Shown piece after piece: positions 23,721 to 58,200 of a DNA stretch of 64,000 nucleotides. The stretch comes from Anagrus nilaparvatae (Eukaryota; Arthropoda; Insecta; Hymenoptera; Mymaridae), in the NCBI GenBank assembly GCA_022575985.1, contig JAKSXM010000137.1, positions 14,092,001 through 14,156,000 of the forward strand. Reading direction: 5' to 3'. The translations under genes were made by a program, and so were the position numbers. Position 1 is the first letter of the stretch. The number at the start of each line of letters is the position of its first letter. The notes under the pieces were generated by a model that was given only the letters and a program-made list of their open reading frames with translations, was not told the origin of the DNA and made no database searches.

Positions 23721-24501
23721 TCTATAGAACCGAAATTATAATATTAGTCCTAAATTGAAATTATTCTAACCCCATAAACGTATAAAGTATTTTAAGTCCC
23801 TAAATCAAATTTATTCCAAGTCCCTATCCAAATTATCCTAATTCGCCAAATCGAAAATATTCCAAATCCATTTGACCCTCTCCAAAATATGCCACATTTG
23901 ACCCCCCCCCCCCACACCCCTGAATTTGAGGCTTTTTAAAAATATCCTCCCTATGAACATGTTTCATGTTAAAAGATTAAAACTCTTGGGTAACGTAAAG
24001 ACAAAATTATTTCGAACTAATAATTTATTAAAATATACTGGTATATATGCAAACGGGGAAGTAATTTCTGTTACTTTGCAAAAGTATAGAGATCTCGATC
24101 GAGTGTTATTGAGAAAAAAAAATAATTTTAATCTGATCAGATAATCTACAGAGACGTGTCGTCTCGGGACGCAAGTTTGAACGACACCTAGATATACGAG
24201 AATTTTCTCTTCCGTTTCACAGACTGTCACTCTAATGTAGTCTTTTAAGAGAAAGTTTATCATATTCGAGAAGTTCGAGAGATTCGATTCGATCAGCAGC
24301 GGTACTTTTAAAAAAATTGTATATAAACTTACGGTGCTGCCTCATGGATACACTACTTTGTGTATCCATGTGCTGCCTAGGAGAAGTATAAAACGAATAG
24401 AGAGATAATAATAATAATAACAATTAATAGTAGAAAGGGATAGAAAAAACTCCAATTTGACTGTGTAATAATGTATATCTTTAATGAAATGAATGAGATC
24501 T

Positions 24502-25098
24502 TACAACAACAAAAACATTTACATGTAAAAATGACGCAAGTTTGCTATACGTGCTTGTATTTTGGCCTTTATTTTTAGCTGTAAAAATTTTTCACTGCTA
24601 AAGTTTTAAGATCTGAAAAACTTTACGCAAGTTTTAAATATTTAAAAAATATATTTTATTTAAATTTGCTGTATTGAAAATTACCAATTATTATCTGAAG
24701 CGAATTGACCCTTAATTAATTCATCTTACAATTATCAATAATTATTTAAAAAAACTTGTCAGGCCGTTAATTAATTATGAAAAATGCTTTATTTTGCAAA
24801 TTAATTTTCAAATTTTCAACTTTTTTTTACTTGGCGGCCTGGCAAGTTTTTACAAATAATTTTTGATAATTGTAAGATGAATTAATTAAGGGTCAATTCG
24901 CTTCAGATAATAATTGGTAATTTTCAATACAGCAATATAAATGAAATATATTTTTTAAATATTTAAAACTTGCGTAAAGTTTTTCAGATCTTAAAACTTT
25001 AGCAGTGAAAAATTTTTACAGCTAAAAATAAAGGCCAAAATACAAGCACGTATAGCAAACTTGCGTCATTTTTACATGTAAATGTTTTTGTTGTTGTA
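24502..25098. repeat. 597-bp inverted-repeat (fold-back) element
   Basis: The left end TACAACAACAAAAACATT is exactly matched by its reverse complement at the right end. The arms stay almost identical for about 250 bases each, including GACGCAAGTTTGC, AGATCTGAAAAAC and CAATTCGCTTCAGATAAT words in mirror order. A loop of roughly 80 bases separates them. No open reading frame belongs to it. It is a MITE-like or fold-back element. Confidence 0.85.
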
Positions 25099-26269
25099 TT
25101 TCGAAATTTCGACAATAAAATTTTATTATTAGGTAGGTATATCATATTTTTAAATAGTAACGATTTTGTAATATATATAGAAAAACAAACGGTTAAAGTT
25201 ATCAAGAAATAGATTCTACAGCAATAAAATTGAAAATAAAACAGTTAAAAATTTAATAATTTATAGGTATATAGCACAATACCAAAAATGCATACATTAA
25301 TACAAAATTTTATATTTTTGTATGCAAGGCTACGTATAAAATTGTTTAAACATCGATTTATAAATAATTTCGTAAAAATAGATGTTTTTAAAAACTAAAT
25401 TTAATCTTTGATTATTTTATTATAAAACATTCTCGAATAATTGTTTTTCAGCAAAATAGTGAATCGCTTTTATATACACATCACAAACATGGTATATACA
25501 AAATAATATTATTTATAGTTTAGTATAATAATAATATTAGCGATTATTTGGATATTATTATTTTGGAAAATTTAAAAACAGTTTTTCATTACTTACAGCT
25601 ATTATTTTAAGATAAGTTTTTACCCATACACAGGCTGCTCAACTTGAATTTTTAATTGACAAATTTCAATTATTTCCAAATACTCTGGCAAATACTTGAA
25701 CATTTTTAATCCAAGAAAAATTTAAGCTTAATAGTGTGATATAAAAATAAATATTTTGTTAAACAAATTTTTTTCGTTTCTAAAATAGCAAGAGAAAATT
25801 ACTGAAAATGAAACTTGTTTTGGTATAATAAATAAAACTAATAAGTTTTAGTTATCAAACTTTTGAATCCAAATTAAAATCTGGAATTGATAAAATTTTA
25901 TCCAGCTAAACCTCAGTGCTGGATTTAGGCTTTTAGAGGGGGGGGGGGCTGTAGGCACACAATGTTAAAAAAATTCTGTAGGGGCCCGTTCTAATGACTT
26001 AATTTGTAAGGGTCTGTAGGCCGTGCCTAGATAGTAAATCTAGCACTGTAAAAACCCCCCCAAACAGAGAAAATAATTTTTTTTGTTATTTTAAAATTTT
26101 GGTATTTACTGATGTTCTTAAAAATTGGTTCCTCATAGAGGAATCATTATGTTAGGTCAAATTTTGTTTTCTGATTTTTTGGCATATAAGCACGTTTTGG
26201 GACCCCAGGGAGCTAAAAAATCGATTTTAAAAAAAAGTCTGTATGTGTGTATGTACGTACGTACGTATG

Positions 26270-26870
26270 TAATCGCTGATATTTCACAAACATTATGGAA
26301 TTAAGACCTAATTTTTTTTTCAAAAATTTTTTCACCAAAAAAGCTCGAGGTACTTTTTTTTTTTTTAATTTGGATGTAATACCTCATTTATTTCCATGAA
26401 AGTACTTGTATTTGAAAGTATGGTTTTCACATGATATCTCAAATCGGATACTTAATTTTCTGAAAATTTTTTTCCTAAAATTTTTTTCAAAAAAAAATAC
26501 AACAAATACCAATTTTTTTTTTTCTTTGTGGACGTAGTACCTAATTTATTTCCATGGAAGTACTAGTTTTAGAAATATCGTTTATTGTAATTTTTTGGAC
26601 CTAATACTTAATTTAAAAAAAATTTTTTTTATTTTAGGACGTAATACTTAATTTTTTCCTATGAAAGTACGAATATCTAGAATTATCGTTTTTAAAGGAT
26701 CTCTCCATCTGATACGTAATTTTTCGAAATTTTTTTTTTCAAAATTTTTTACATTAAAAAGTTAAAAAAATATTATCTTTTTATTGACGTAGTGCCGATT
26801 TTATTTCTCTGAAAGTATTAATACCTGGAATTATGAGTTTTGAAAATTTTTTGGGTATCAGGGGAAAGTT
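26270..26870 (+). repeat. degenerate tandem repeat, unit about 110-157 bp
   Basis: The phrase TTTCCATGAAAGTACTTGT and variants recur at about 26392, 26549, 26657 and 26804, each after a TACTTAATTT- or TACCTAATTT-like word and before a TATCGTTT-like word. Spacing is irregular (157, 108 and 147 bases) and copies are diverged, so this is an old array. Confidence 0.55.
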
Positions 26871-27039
26871 TATCCACTTTCTTTATTAAATTTAGAATAT
26901 TTGGCACAATTATTCTAATATTTTAATTTTTTATTAGGTAAAATAGAACATTGACAACATTTTGTTATTGCTAATGAGGAACCATAGTGCCAATTACTTG
27001 GCAGCGTTTTTATTTATTTCCTTCCAGATTTTTCGGTGA

Positions 27040-27870
27040 GTTATATATGAGACAAAACTCATAAAACGGTGACTCACAAGTGGTGACCACTTGTTCATAC
27101 ATCTAGAATATGAACTTTCAGCAAATTTCAGCTCCGTAGGTCTCGATCTGCCCGAGTTATGCCCAGAGTCCAGACAAATCATTTTGGTGTTTCTCAATTT
27201 TTTTAGTCATTTTTAAAGAAATCTCTTGGAAACACACATAGAAGCTTTAAAAACCTTTGAATTGGTTAAAATTCTTTATAAAACAAATTTTCTAATAAAA
27301 AAAATGCTAATGAAATAGGAGAACTGGATTTTCTTGACAATTTTTATTTTGCCTAAAATCGAAAGGGGTTATGGAAAAATGTCAAATTTTTTTTCTTATA
27401 AATTTTTCGTCTTTTTTTACTGAAAAAGGTCTGAAACTGTGAAAAACTTAAATCAATATGGTTCACTAGACCAAATAGCCCAAAAAACCTGATATAAATG
27501 AATTTAAGTGAGTTTTATATATGGAAAAATGTCAAATTTTTTTTTTCTTCAAATTTTTCGTCATTTTGTACTGAAAAAGGTCTGAAACACAGTGAAAAAC
27601 TTAAATCAATATGCGGTTCACCGGGTCAGAAAACTCAAAAAACCTAATGTAAATGGATTAGGCTTGCCCCCTAGTTCTTTAAAAAATGACTAAATAAAGT
27701 GAGAAACGCCGAAGAGGTTTGATTGGGTATAACTCGGGCAGATTTAGACCTACAAAGCTGAAATTTGCTGAAAATTCATATTTAGTTAAATAAAACCCCT
27801 CCCCCCTCGTAAAATCGCGGATAAGTTTTGAGAGGCCAACCTGACCGTTTCACTAATTTTGTCTCATAAC
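27040..27870. repeat. 831-bp element with long diverged terminal inverted repeats
   Basis: TTATATATGAGACAAAACTC near the left end mirrors TTTTGTCTCATAACT at the right end. Further in, CAGCAAATTTCAGCTCCGTA and CTGCCCGAGTTATGCC on the left mirror GGGTATAACTCGGGCAG and CAAAGCTGAAATTTGCTG on the right. Between the arms, about 27372-27495 and 27523-27655 are two tandem copies of one unit (GAAAAATGTCAAATTTTT to AAAAAACCTGATATAAATG-like). Confidence 0.7.
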
Positions 27871-28828
27871 TATTAAAATAAATGCTTTACAACAGTTTAC
27901 AATAAACTATGATTTTTCAGAGATACAAAACTTACGAATTCACCAAAATCAAATTTATTTTTATTTTTTGGGATATGTCGGGAATTAAAAGACTTTAAAA
28001 TATTTTAAATCTAAAATAAACAAGTTCAACAGTTTTCAACTAGCTAGAAATGAACCTTTTTGATTTTTTACATTCTCAAGTTCTGGAAAAATTGTTTAAT
28101 TTACCTATATTTTATAAAATTACCGCGTTATTGTAAAATATTCTTAATAAATGTAATGGAGTATGGGTGGGGTTTTTTAAAATTTAGATTTTGGGAAATG
28201 CGTTTCAAACTTGCAGTAAAGGCCCTGAACTGTCGCGAACTTATAAAATTTTACTTGGATTTGCTATTATCCCTTAAGTTAAATATTGAAGCTATATTTT
28301 TGAATATTGTACTTATTGAGGGTTTGTTATTAAATTGGTCGTTTTGTCACAAACTCTTTAAAAATTGGACTAATTAATTGTTTTTTTTTTACGTCGTTTT
28401 TTATAAAATTTTTACGGATTTAGCACCATATCCATTTATGTTGGGGCTGCTTTAGTATATCCTCTTTTTGCCTTATTTTTTCTAAATAAAAATATTAGGT
28501 ATTTAAAAATTGATTTTAAAATTTTTTATAAACTGCAATTGAATTAGTTCGAGCATACAATATTATAGTAATTGGATGATTGATAGATCAAATGATATTT
28601 ATTATTTTATTTCAAGTTACGTGCACCTATATTGCATTTTAAATAAGATGTTACATAATTAAAATAATTTAACTCGTATGAAAAAAAATATTTTACTAAC
28701 TTAGCTGCAAGTTTTTTATTCAACAATATAAATTTATATTTAATGTTGATAATTATAATTAAATTTTAATTAGTATGAGTATATTTTTCTGAAAAAAGGC
28801 GATTAATTAAATCACAATGCAATTTATA

Positions 28829-29449
28829 CACTGTAAAAAACAACTCCGGTGATTTTACGACAAAATTGGTAAATTTACGAAAATTTAGTAAATTTTCGAA
28901 AAAATTTGCAATTTTTCGACAAAAATCGGAAATTTAATAATATTTGTAAATTTGCGAAAAAATAGTAAATTAACGATTTATTTATTCGTAAATTTTCGAC
29001 AAAATCGTAAATTTACAACTATGTCGTAATTTTACGATTTTTGTAGAAAAATTGCTTATAACTTGTTCGTCCAGATTACCCTTTTTTACGTAATTAAAAA
29101 CATTTTTTATTCTTAAAATATTAATAATTTTATACCTATTTGCTAACAGAAATGTAGAAAAAAAAAGTATTCATCTTTTCTCATGGTGTAAAATAAAAAA
29201 ACATTATTTTATGACTCTAAATGGTTTGCTATGCGTTTTTAGGTACAAAAAATATGGCTTGTAATTTCACAACTGTTTGTCGCAAATTTTCTATTAAAAT
29301 TTGCAATTTTTCTACAAAAATCGTAAAATTACAATATAGTTGTAAATTTACAAATATTAGTAAATTTCCGATTTTTGTCGAAAAATTGCAAATTTTTTCG
29401 AAAATTTACCAATTTTATCGTAAAATCACCGGAGTTGTTTTTTACAGTG
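28829..29449. repeat. 621-bp TA-flanked fold-back element, termini CACTG...CAGTG
   Basis: The left terminus CACTGTAAAAAACAACTCCG is mirrored by the right terminus CGGAGTTGTTTTTTACAGTG. TA lies immediately outside both ends, as for Tc1/mariner-type target duplications. Arms of over 150 bases consist of FACING words such as TTTTACGACAAAATTGG and its complement. A spacer without coding capacity lies between them. Confidence 0.85.
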
Positions 29450-31741
29450 TAGATTTAATAAGTCGCAAATGCGACATAAAATGTCACAAAATTTTGTGGT
29501 CTCTTTTAAGTCATCGCACTGAACCTAAATTCTTTTTTGCCAAACTTTTAAATATGAAATTTTGAAAATATTTGGCCTTTCAGGTTTGATACTTCTTGGA
29601 TATCAGCCTGACTATAAAAGATGAAATTTTTGATTTGAGGTTTTAGAGATCAGTTAAATTGAATTTGGTGTGTTAAATGATAATAACCACATTATATTTG
29701 ACGCAGAATTATTTTCTCTTGGTAATATGGTTTGACTCTCTATAATAAATTATTTTTAATTAACAAGGTTTCTATACAGATTATATTATCTGTATTAAAT
29801 ATAACAAAATTAATTGATGTTGTGCAATTTTCCACCTATAGTTAATTTTATATTAATTGGTAGTTTTCTATTAATTTACCAGTACTGGGTAAAAGTACTG
29901 ATCAATATTAATAGAAAACTACAAATTAAAAATAGGTAATAAAGTTAATTCATTTAAATAAAGATTTTATTGCATTTTATTTCTTAATTTTTTTACTACA
30001 AAAAAAAAATTATAAGAGCAAATAAATAAAAGTTTTTACTAATTCACATTGAATGTATAAGCATTCCCCTGAATATAAATACAAGGATATTTTAGGATAT
30101 AAAAAATAAAAATTTGTTTATTGAGTTTTCATATTTATTTTAATCTTTATATAGACAAAACATGCATAAATTGTATAAATACTAATTTATTATAAAATTT
30201 TTATTGTATGTAACTTTTTTCTAGCAAAAAAAAAAAAAAATAAAGAAAATAAAACAAAGTTATAATTGCATAGAATAATATAAAAATATATATATATATA
30301 TAACTTGCTGAAAGTGTATGAGAGATATTATTAATTCCATGCATAAATTATCATTTTTTCCTATACTAAATAATTAAAATAATAATAACAATAATGTACA
30401 TATTATTAGAATGGAAGATTTGATTTTTATAAATTTTTCATTACAAATTAATTCACATGTATCGATATAATTATTATGATAAAAATTATTTAACATTTTT
30501 AAACATTATACATTTGTACCTGTACATCTTTTAATCACAGATTCGGTAAACTACTTATATTACATAATAATATCAGGCTGATCGTTATAAAATAATATGG
30601 ACAGATTTTAACTTAAATCTATATTATACGATCACATTTAGATAATTTTTTTGATACATATAAATTTATAATGCGTGCAAAAATTTAATAAATTTTTTTT
30701 AACAATTCGTAAATCATGTATTTTTTATTACAATTAATTGGTATTTATAACAGGCTTATAATTTTATTAAAATTTAAAGTATATAAAAAATAGTATTAGT
30801 GCTTCAAATTTTGGCACTAAATAGCGTGTTCGCAAGCACACAAAATTCAATATTTTTATTTCATACATAAGTGAGTGCTAGCTTGGTGCTAGGAGAAAAA
30901 TTAAATTCTTTATTTTATTTAAAAAAACTATAGTGATTTTTTATTTGCTGATTTTCATTTTCTTACTTCAAATTCAATTGAAAGAATTATAAAATGTGAG
31001 AAGAGCTTTTTAAAAATATATATTAAAAAAAAAAAAAATTATAATATCTTTTTCAATAATCTCAATAAAATTTGAAATATATGTATATAGTACATTTTAC
31101 TTTTTATCAATCAACTTTTTTTTGCATTGTATACAGTAAGTTTGTTTTATTTAAATTTTAAAATATTTTGCATAAAGTAAAAATTTTGGTAGAATTTGAA
31201 AAATAATTCAAACAGAGCATTCTGACAATGGTAACTTTTTTAATAAATCGTCAAAATATAATATTTATATGTATGAAAAAATATACATATTTACAATCTA
31301 ACAATCAATATATATAAATATATATAGTAGATTTATCCAGATTAATAAAATTTATAATTATTTAGCTTTCTACATATCAAAAATATAATGAAAAGTTAAC
31401 GTTTTGCAGCATATTGTGTTTGCATAATAGGCAAAATAAAATATCAAAAGACCAAAAATAGTTTCAACTTACAGTATATAAATAAGCAAAATAATCTAAT
31501 TAAAAAAATATAATTCCTTTTTTAAAATAAATATGTTAGGACGATTTTTGAATATTTTCTGGAAATTTTCTCTATGATTTTTTTTTTTAATGTACAAAAT
31601 ATTTTTAATTATCTAGTTTTTTTTTTCAATTAAAATTTCCTAAATATATAAATATATATACACAGTATACGTATATATATATTATATATACGATTTTATA
31701 ATAAATTTTTATATTATTGGTCAGTTGTTTAGTAATTAGCA
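29450..31741. other. AT-rich intergenic region 3' of aralar
   Basis: No gene, RNA or clear element is recognised. The stretch is dominated by A/T homopolymers and short TA repeats (for example near 30280 and 31670). Its right end should include the aralar 3' UTR, which is transcribed leftward. Confidence 0.45.
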
Positions 31742-52831
<21,090 letters not shown>

Positions 52832-55251
52832 TCCCAGGGCTGAATTTTTTAACACACGTTACTCCCTTGTCTTCTAACAAAACACACAATATTTTAATTA
52901 ATTTTTTATTTTTAAACTTTTTTATTCTTTTGTTAATTAAATTATTTTATTTCATTAAATTTTTACACTCAAAATATTAAAAAAATAAGAAATTATTAAT
53001 TTCGGAGTCAATCACAGATTAGCAGCAGTTTTTTTCACTATTATTATAAACACAGACACTTGTTTAAAAATATTATTACACTAAACAATTAAAAATTTAA
53101 TAATATCATGTAAAAATGTATATTTTTTATTAAAAAATTATAAATAATAATGATCTTACTATAAACGGCGAGTAACTAAAAAAGAACGTGCTATATTTTA
53201 GTTGTACAAAGAGGAAGAATTACCGAACAAGTGGCATAAAACCGCTCGCGCGCGCGGTAAGGGCGGCGGTTCAAAAAGTGGGAGTAGTCTGCTTCGGTGA
53301 CTTTTAATACGCATGCGTTATAAATTTTAATTTTTAAGCGCCAAATTAAAATATTACATATATACCTATATAATTTAATTATTATTATTTTTTAATCATT
53401 AATTTTATAATATTGGGAATAAATGTGATTTTGTTTTAAAATTAAACAATTAAATTCAAAAAATTATTTTTAATTACCAAAATAATTTATATTAGCTATC
53501 TAAACATTCAGTATTTTGAAAATTAAGTACCTATAATAATTGATTTACAGTTCCCGTATGGGAACTTTAATATAGAGGATAAAACAATACAATACAATAA
53601 TAATTGATTTACTGTTCTTAAAAATATCTTTTGATAAAACAGACAAATAATAGGATTGTTTTTTAACAAAATTCATAGATATATTAAATAATATAAAGCT
53701 GACGTGTCTTTACAAGATTGGAAAAGCTCATAATTTAAATGAAATATGTTGCAATATTTTGTCAAAATTAATTTTTAATCAATACTACCATTATATTAAA
53801 CATGGAAAAATATTTTTTGAATTCTTAAAAATATAGGTACTTACTTAATTAAATTAATTGTAAGATTTAATAACGCGGGATCGAGACTTTTATCAAAAAT
53901 TCAGATAATTAAAGGTAATAAGGTATATGTATAGAATTAAAATGAATTTCTCCATATTGATTATTAAATAAATTAATAAATAACATAAATAATGATCAAG
54001 CAAGAAGTAGCTTATCTACTATAATAGCTATTATCATTCATCATAAATCTAGCTGAGAGATAAATTTACATCCTCAATCAAAATCCGTTCAAAATTCAGA
54101 ACATTTGCAAGTACCCATTATTTGTTTATATCATTTAAAAAAGTATAAAATTTATGTTTAAAAAAATCGCTATATTTTTAATGTATCATAAAGAAAGTTA
54201 TAAAATAATAATAAATAATCTTATTAACAACTTTTTCTTGAATTAAATTATAGCTGGTTTTCTCATTTGCTTACGTGGTGTGAGAAAATGGAATTACAGT
54301 ACGCATGCGCGATCTTTTAACGCACGCTCTCTTGCTCTCTTTTTGCTCTTTCAAGAAATGTGACGTTTTCACGTTTGTATTTTATATCGCTAAATAGTGT
54401 AACATAATTTGCAATTATTAAATTATTAAATATCAACTTTAAGCAAAATTTTTGGTACATTCTCAAAGTGAACAAATTACTCATTTTTATACAAGTACTC
54501 CAAAACAAAGTGTTAAAAGTAAAACATTTTTAAATATATTACAGAGATGAACAGATAGGTTATAGTGTAGATTGTTACCCCCTTTTTTATCAAACCAATT
54601 TAGAGAGTGGATATTTATTAGTGTTTTTTTTTTAGAAGAAGTATTATTAACGTAGGGTGTGGGTCAGGTGTACGTCAAAAACTATGTTTTTAAGCCTATA
54701 TTTAAATTTTTGTTAAAAAATAAGGAAAATTACTTTCGATTTTAAGTGACGTGGTAAGTTAAATTTATGATATAAAAAATTACATATCATAATAATAATA
54801 ATGATAATAATGCTATATTGCTTGATGTCACTAAAAAGAATTGCCATATGCCTTGAATATCATTGTTATAAGATCTTGAAATATGTTATTATTGATGATT
54901 TGTGTGATTTTGTATTTTTATTAAACTTATCTGCTTTGTTATTAGTTATAAATAGATTAAAATTAATAATTATCCAGTTAAAAAAATAAAATGTTTGATG
55001 TATATGTGCTGTAGTCTATTAAACTGTTTCTATTTTTATAAATGATAAAGTAAACATTTTTATTTATCAAATTTGCTAAATAAATTTTTTAAATATATAC
55101 AGAATTTTTTATTTTTTTTATTATTGAAGTTAATGCATCATAAATTATTTTCTTAAATATTTTGTTTTATTCACAATCACTTTTTTAATATTTTTAAGCA
55201 ATTCATAAATAATACAGTATTTTTTACAAAAAATGTTTTTCCAAATTGCAG
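52832..55251. promoter_or_regulatory. divergent aralar / Sec24 promoter region with Sec24 leader exon
   Basis: Aralar leaves to the left and Sec24 to the right. GC-richer spots stand out in AT-rich DNA: CGCTCGCGCGCGCGG near 53250 and GCATGCGCGATC near 54305, likely cores of the two promoters. A Sec24 leader exon appears to end at 54753 (GACGTG/GTAAGT), spliced to the acceptor at 55250-55251. No other gene is seen. Confidence 0.45.
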
Positions 55252-55261
55252 TTAAACAAAA

Positions 55262-58200
55262 ATGAATCCGCAGTTTATACAACAGCAACAACAACAGCGT
55301 TCATATTATGAACCTCAAGCTCCAAATAATACACAATTTGGAGAAATGAATGCTAATATGCCACCTAAAGGTGCTCAAGATCATTTCCCTATTCAAAGAC
55401 CTGCTAATGTAGGTCATCCACCAACTATGAATGCACAAAATAACAAAAATAATTTAGTAGATCAAATATCAAATATGGCATTAACTGATCCCCAAAAACC
55501 ACCACCAATGGTAAGGATTTATTAATTTTATAATATATTTTTACCATATTAAATCAGTACTTCAGAGGTCTATGTCTCCAATTTATATAGTTATATATGT
55601 AATTTGACCTATATTAACTATTTAATTGTTTATTTCTACTTGTGAAAATTTAAGTCACCAGCTTCTTTTTTAATTAATACTTATTTAACAATAATACACT
55701 GAATTACAATTTTGTTGAAAATAATTTTTCATAATTTCAATAATCTATGGATTACTAGAATAAAACTAATTTATTATGTTGATTTCTCTTAATTAATGAA
55801 AATAAAATATTTTAGCAGAATTATTCTGTACCACCAGAAAATACCGTATCTTCGACAGCTATGTTACCTAATGTTAATGGAATAATCAGTCAAAATCACT
55901 ATCCTGGACAAGGTAATTAATTTTCACAAAATAATAAGAATCATAGGCTTAGATTACTGTTTGTATTAAGGAAGTTTGTGTTTTGGTATACTATTTCCTG
56001 ACCTTAAAAAAAATTTACCAATCAAAACACTAGTTTCCTAAACTAGTATGCTTTACTTCAAAATCAGATCCAATGAAATAATATGCCTAATAATTTTTAT
56101 TTATAGGTGAAACTGAGAAAAATATTTCAGCAGATAAATCTCCACAATCTGCTCAAAAAATGTTTACGGATCAAAAGCAACCCCTTACAAATCAACAAAT
56201 TTCTAATACCAGTGCATATACTTATGGTCCACCTCCAGTTTCAGCCCAATTTACAAATCAACAATATAATGATCAACAATCGCTTGCTTATAATGCTAAA
56301 ACTTTATCACAAGGAGTGCCACCACCACCAAATGTGAATCAAACAAATGCATTAATGAATAAACAACCTCTTGGTCATTCTCCAAGTAGATTTGTTCCTC
56401 CAGCATCAAATCAATCAGACTCAAGTGCACCCCATATTTCTGGACAATCTGACAATTTAATTACTCAATCAAATATGCACAGTGGTTCTCCTTTCCACCC
56501 AGCTCAAAAGCCTCCTTTATCAGGAGGTCCTCCATTATCAAATATTCCTTTATCTGGAGGTCCTCCATTATCAAACCCTCCTTTATCAGGAGGTCCTCCA
56601 ATGTCAAATTCTTCTTTATCAGGAGGTCCACTATTGTCGAATCTTCCTTTATCGGGAGGTCCACCATTGTCAAATCCTCCCTTATCGGGAGGCCCTCCAT
56701 TGACAGGAGGCGCTCCTTCATCAAAACATCCTTTATTAGGGGGCCCTCCTTTGTCAAATGCTCCCTTATCAGGAGGTTCCTCATTTTCAAGTCCTAACTT
56801 ACAAGGAGGTCCTCCATTGACAAATCCATCTTTACCAGGAGGACCACCATTTTCAAGTTCTTCCTTATCAGGGCATTCAATGACATCTCCATTATCAAGT
56901 CGACAAAATTCTATGAATGGACCTCCTCTTTTAAATCAAAATGCATCTAGGCCACCATTAGCAGCAAGTAATTTATCAGGTCCAGCAATACCAAATCAAC
57001 AAAATTTATCTGCTGCTCATGGGCAACAAAATATTCAAAATTTTCAGAGTCAATATTCACAGTCAAATCAAATGGCAGGTCAAAGGCAGTACCCACCTAA
57101 TTCTTCCTTACAAGGCCAACATACTTCTCCTAATCCATATTCTCCTAATCCTCAATCTGATTTAGGATATCAACAACAAAATTATGGATATCAACAAAAT
57201 GTATAAATTTATAAATTTATTTAAACTATTTTAAATGAGTCAGTCAAAAGATAAACTGTTAACTTTTGCAGCACATGTATGGCAATCAAGGAAGTCCTTA
57301 TCAACCAGGACCAGGTATGCAACCACCTCAACAACCTAAAAGACTGGACCCTGATCAAATGCCAAGCCCTGTAAGTTCATATTTATTTGCCAATCGAGTT
57401 GCCAATAAAGAAGATTTAAAAATTCAAATAATTGTTACATTTATTTTTTTCAGATTCAGGTAATATTAGATGATCAAAGGCTAAAGGGTGGAGATTTTAT
57501 AACTAATCAAAGAGGATTAGTACCACCTTTAATAACTACAAAATTTATTGCCCATGATCAAGGTAATGCTTCTCCAAGATTTGTTCGGTCAACTATTTAT
57601 ACTGTTCCTACAACAAATGATTTGATAAAACAGGTATAATTAAAAAATTTATTTAATACTTATCACTTTTTAATAAATATCTTAATATTATAGACAAATA
57701 TTCCATTTGCACTTGTTCTAAGTCCTATGGCTCAAGTAGAAGAAGCAGAATATGAACCACCAATTGTAGATATGGGTGAAATTGGTCCTGTTCGTTGTCA
57801 TCGTTGCAAGGCCTACATGAGTCCTTTTATGCAATTTATTGATGCTGGTAGAAGATTCCAGTGCATGTTATGCAAAGCAACAACAGAAGGTATATAATAT
57901 ACATATTAGTTTGCAAATTCGATGTGAATACCTCACCTCAACTTTGCATAGATAAATTCTAGACTTCTTGTTTCTATATTTTCTTTGCCGATTCTTTGCC
58001 AAATTAAAAAAAATATTTCCTTTTTTAAATTTTCCTTAAATTACTTGATTATTTAGATTTCGTATTCAATAAAATATTTATATACTAAATTTTTTTTTTT
58101 CTTTTAGTGCCAACGGAATATTTCCAACATTTAGATCATCAAGGTCAAAGAATGGATCGCTGTGAAAGACCTGAATTAATGCTTGGAACATATGAATTTT

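Noticed and set aside
22762..24263. Several open frames on both strands
   Set aside because: They fall within palindromic and interspersed repeats or their flanks and resemble no protein.
28060..28377. 105-residue open frame as a gene
   Set aside because: Composition is that of translated AT-rich DNA (Leu, Ile, Phe, Lys, Tyr), with no motif and no splice context.
29221..29565. 114-residue frame
   Set aside because: Lies over the right arm of the CACTG fold-back element and its flank; no protein similarity.
56461..56790. 109-residue minus-strand frame
   Set aside because: Shadow of the 33-bp coding repeat of Sec24; its periodicity comes from the minisatellite.
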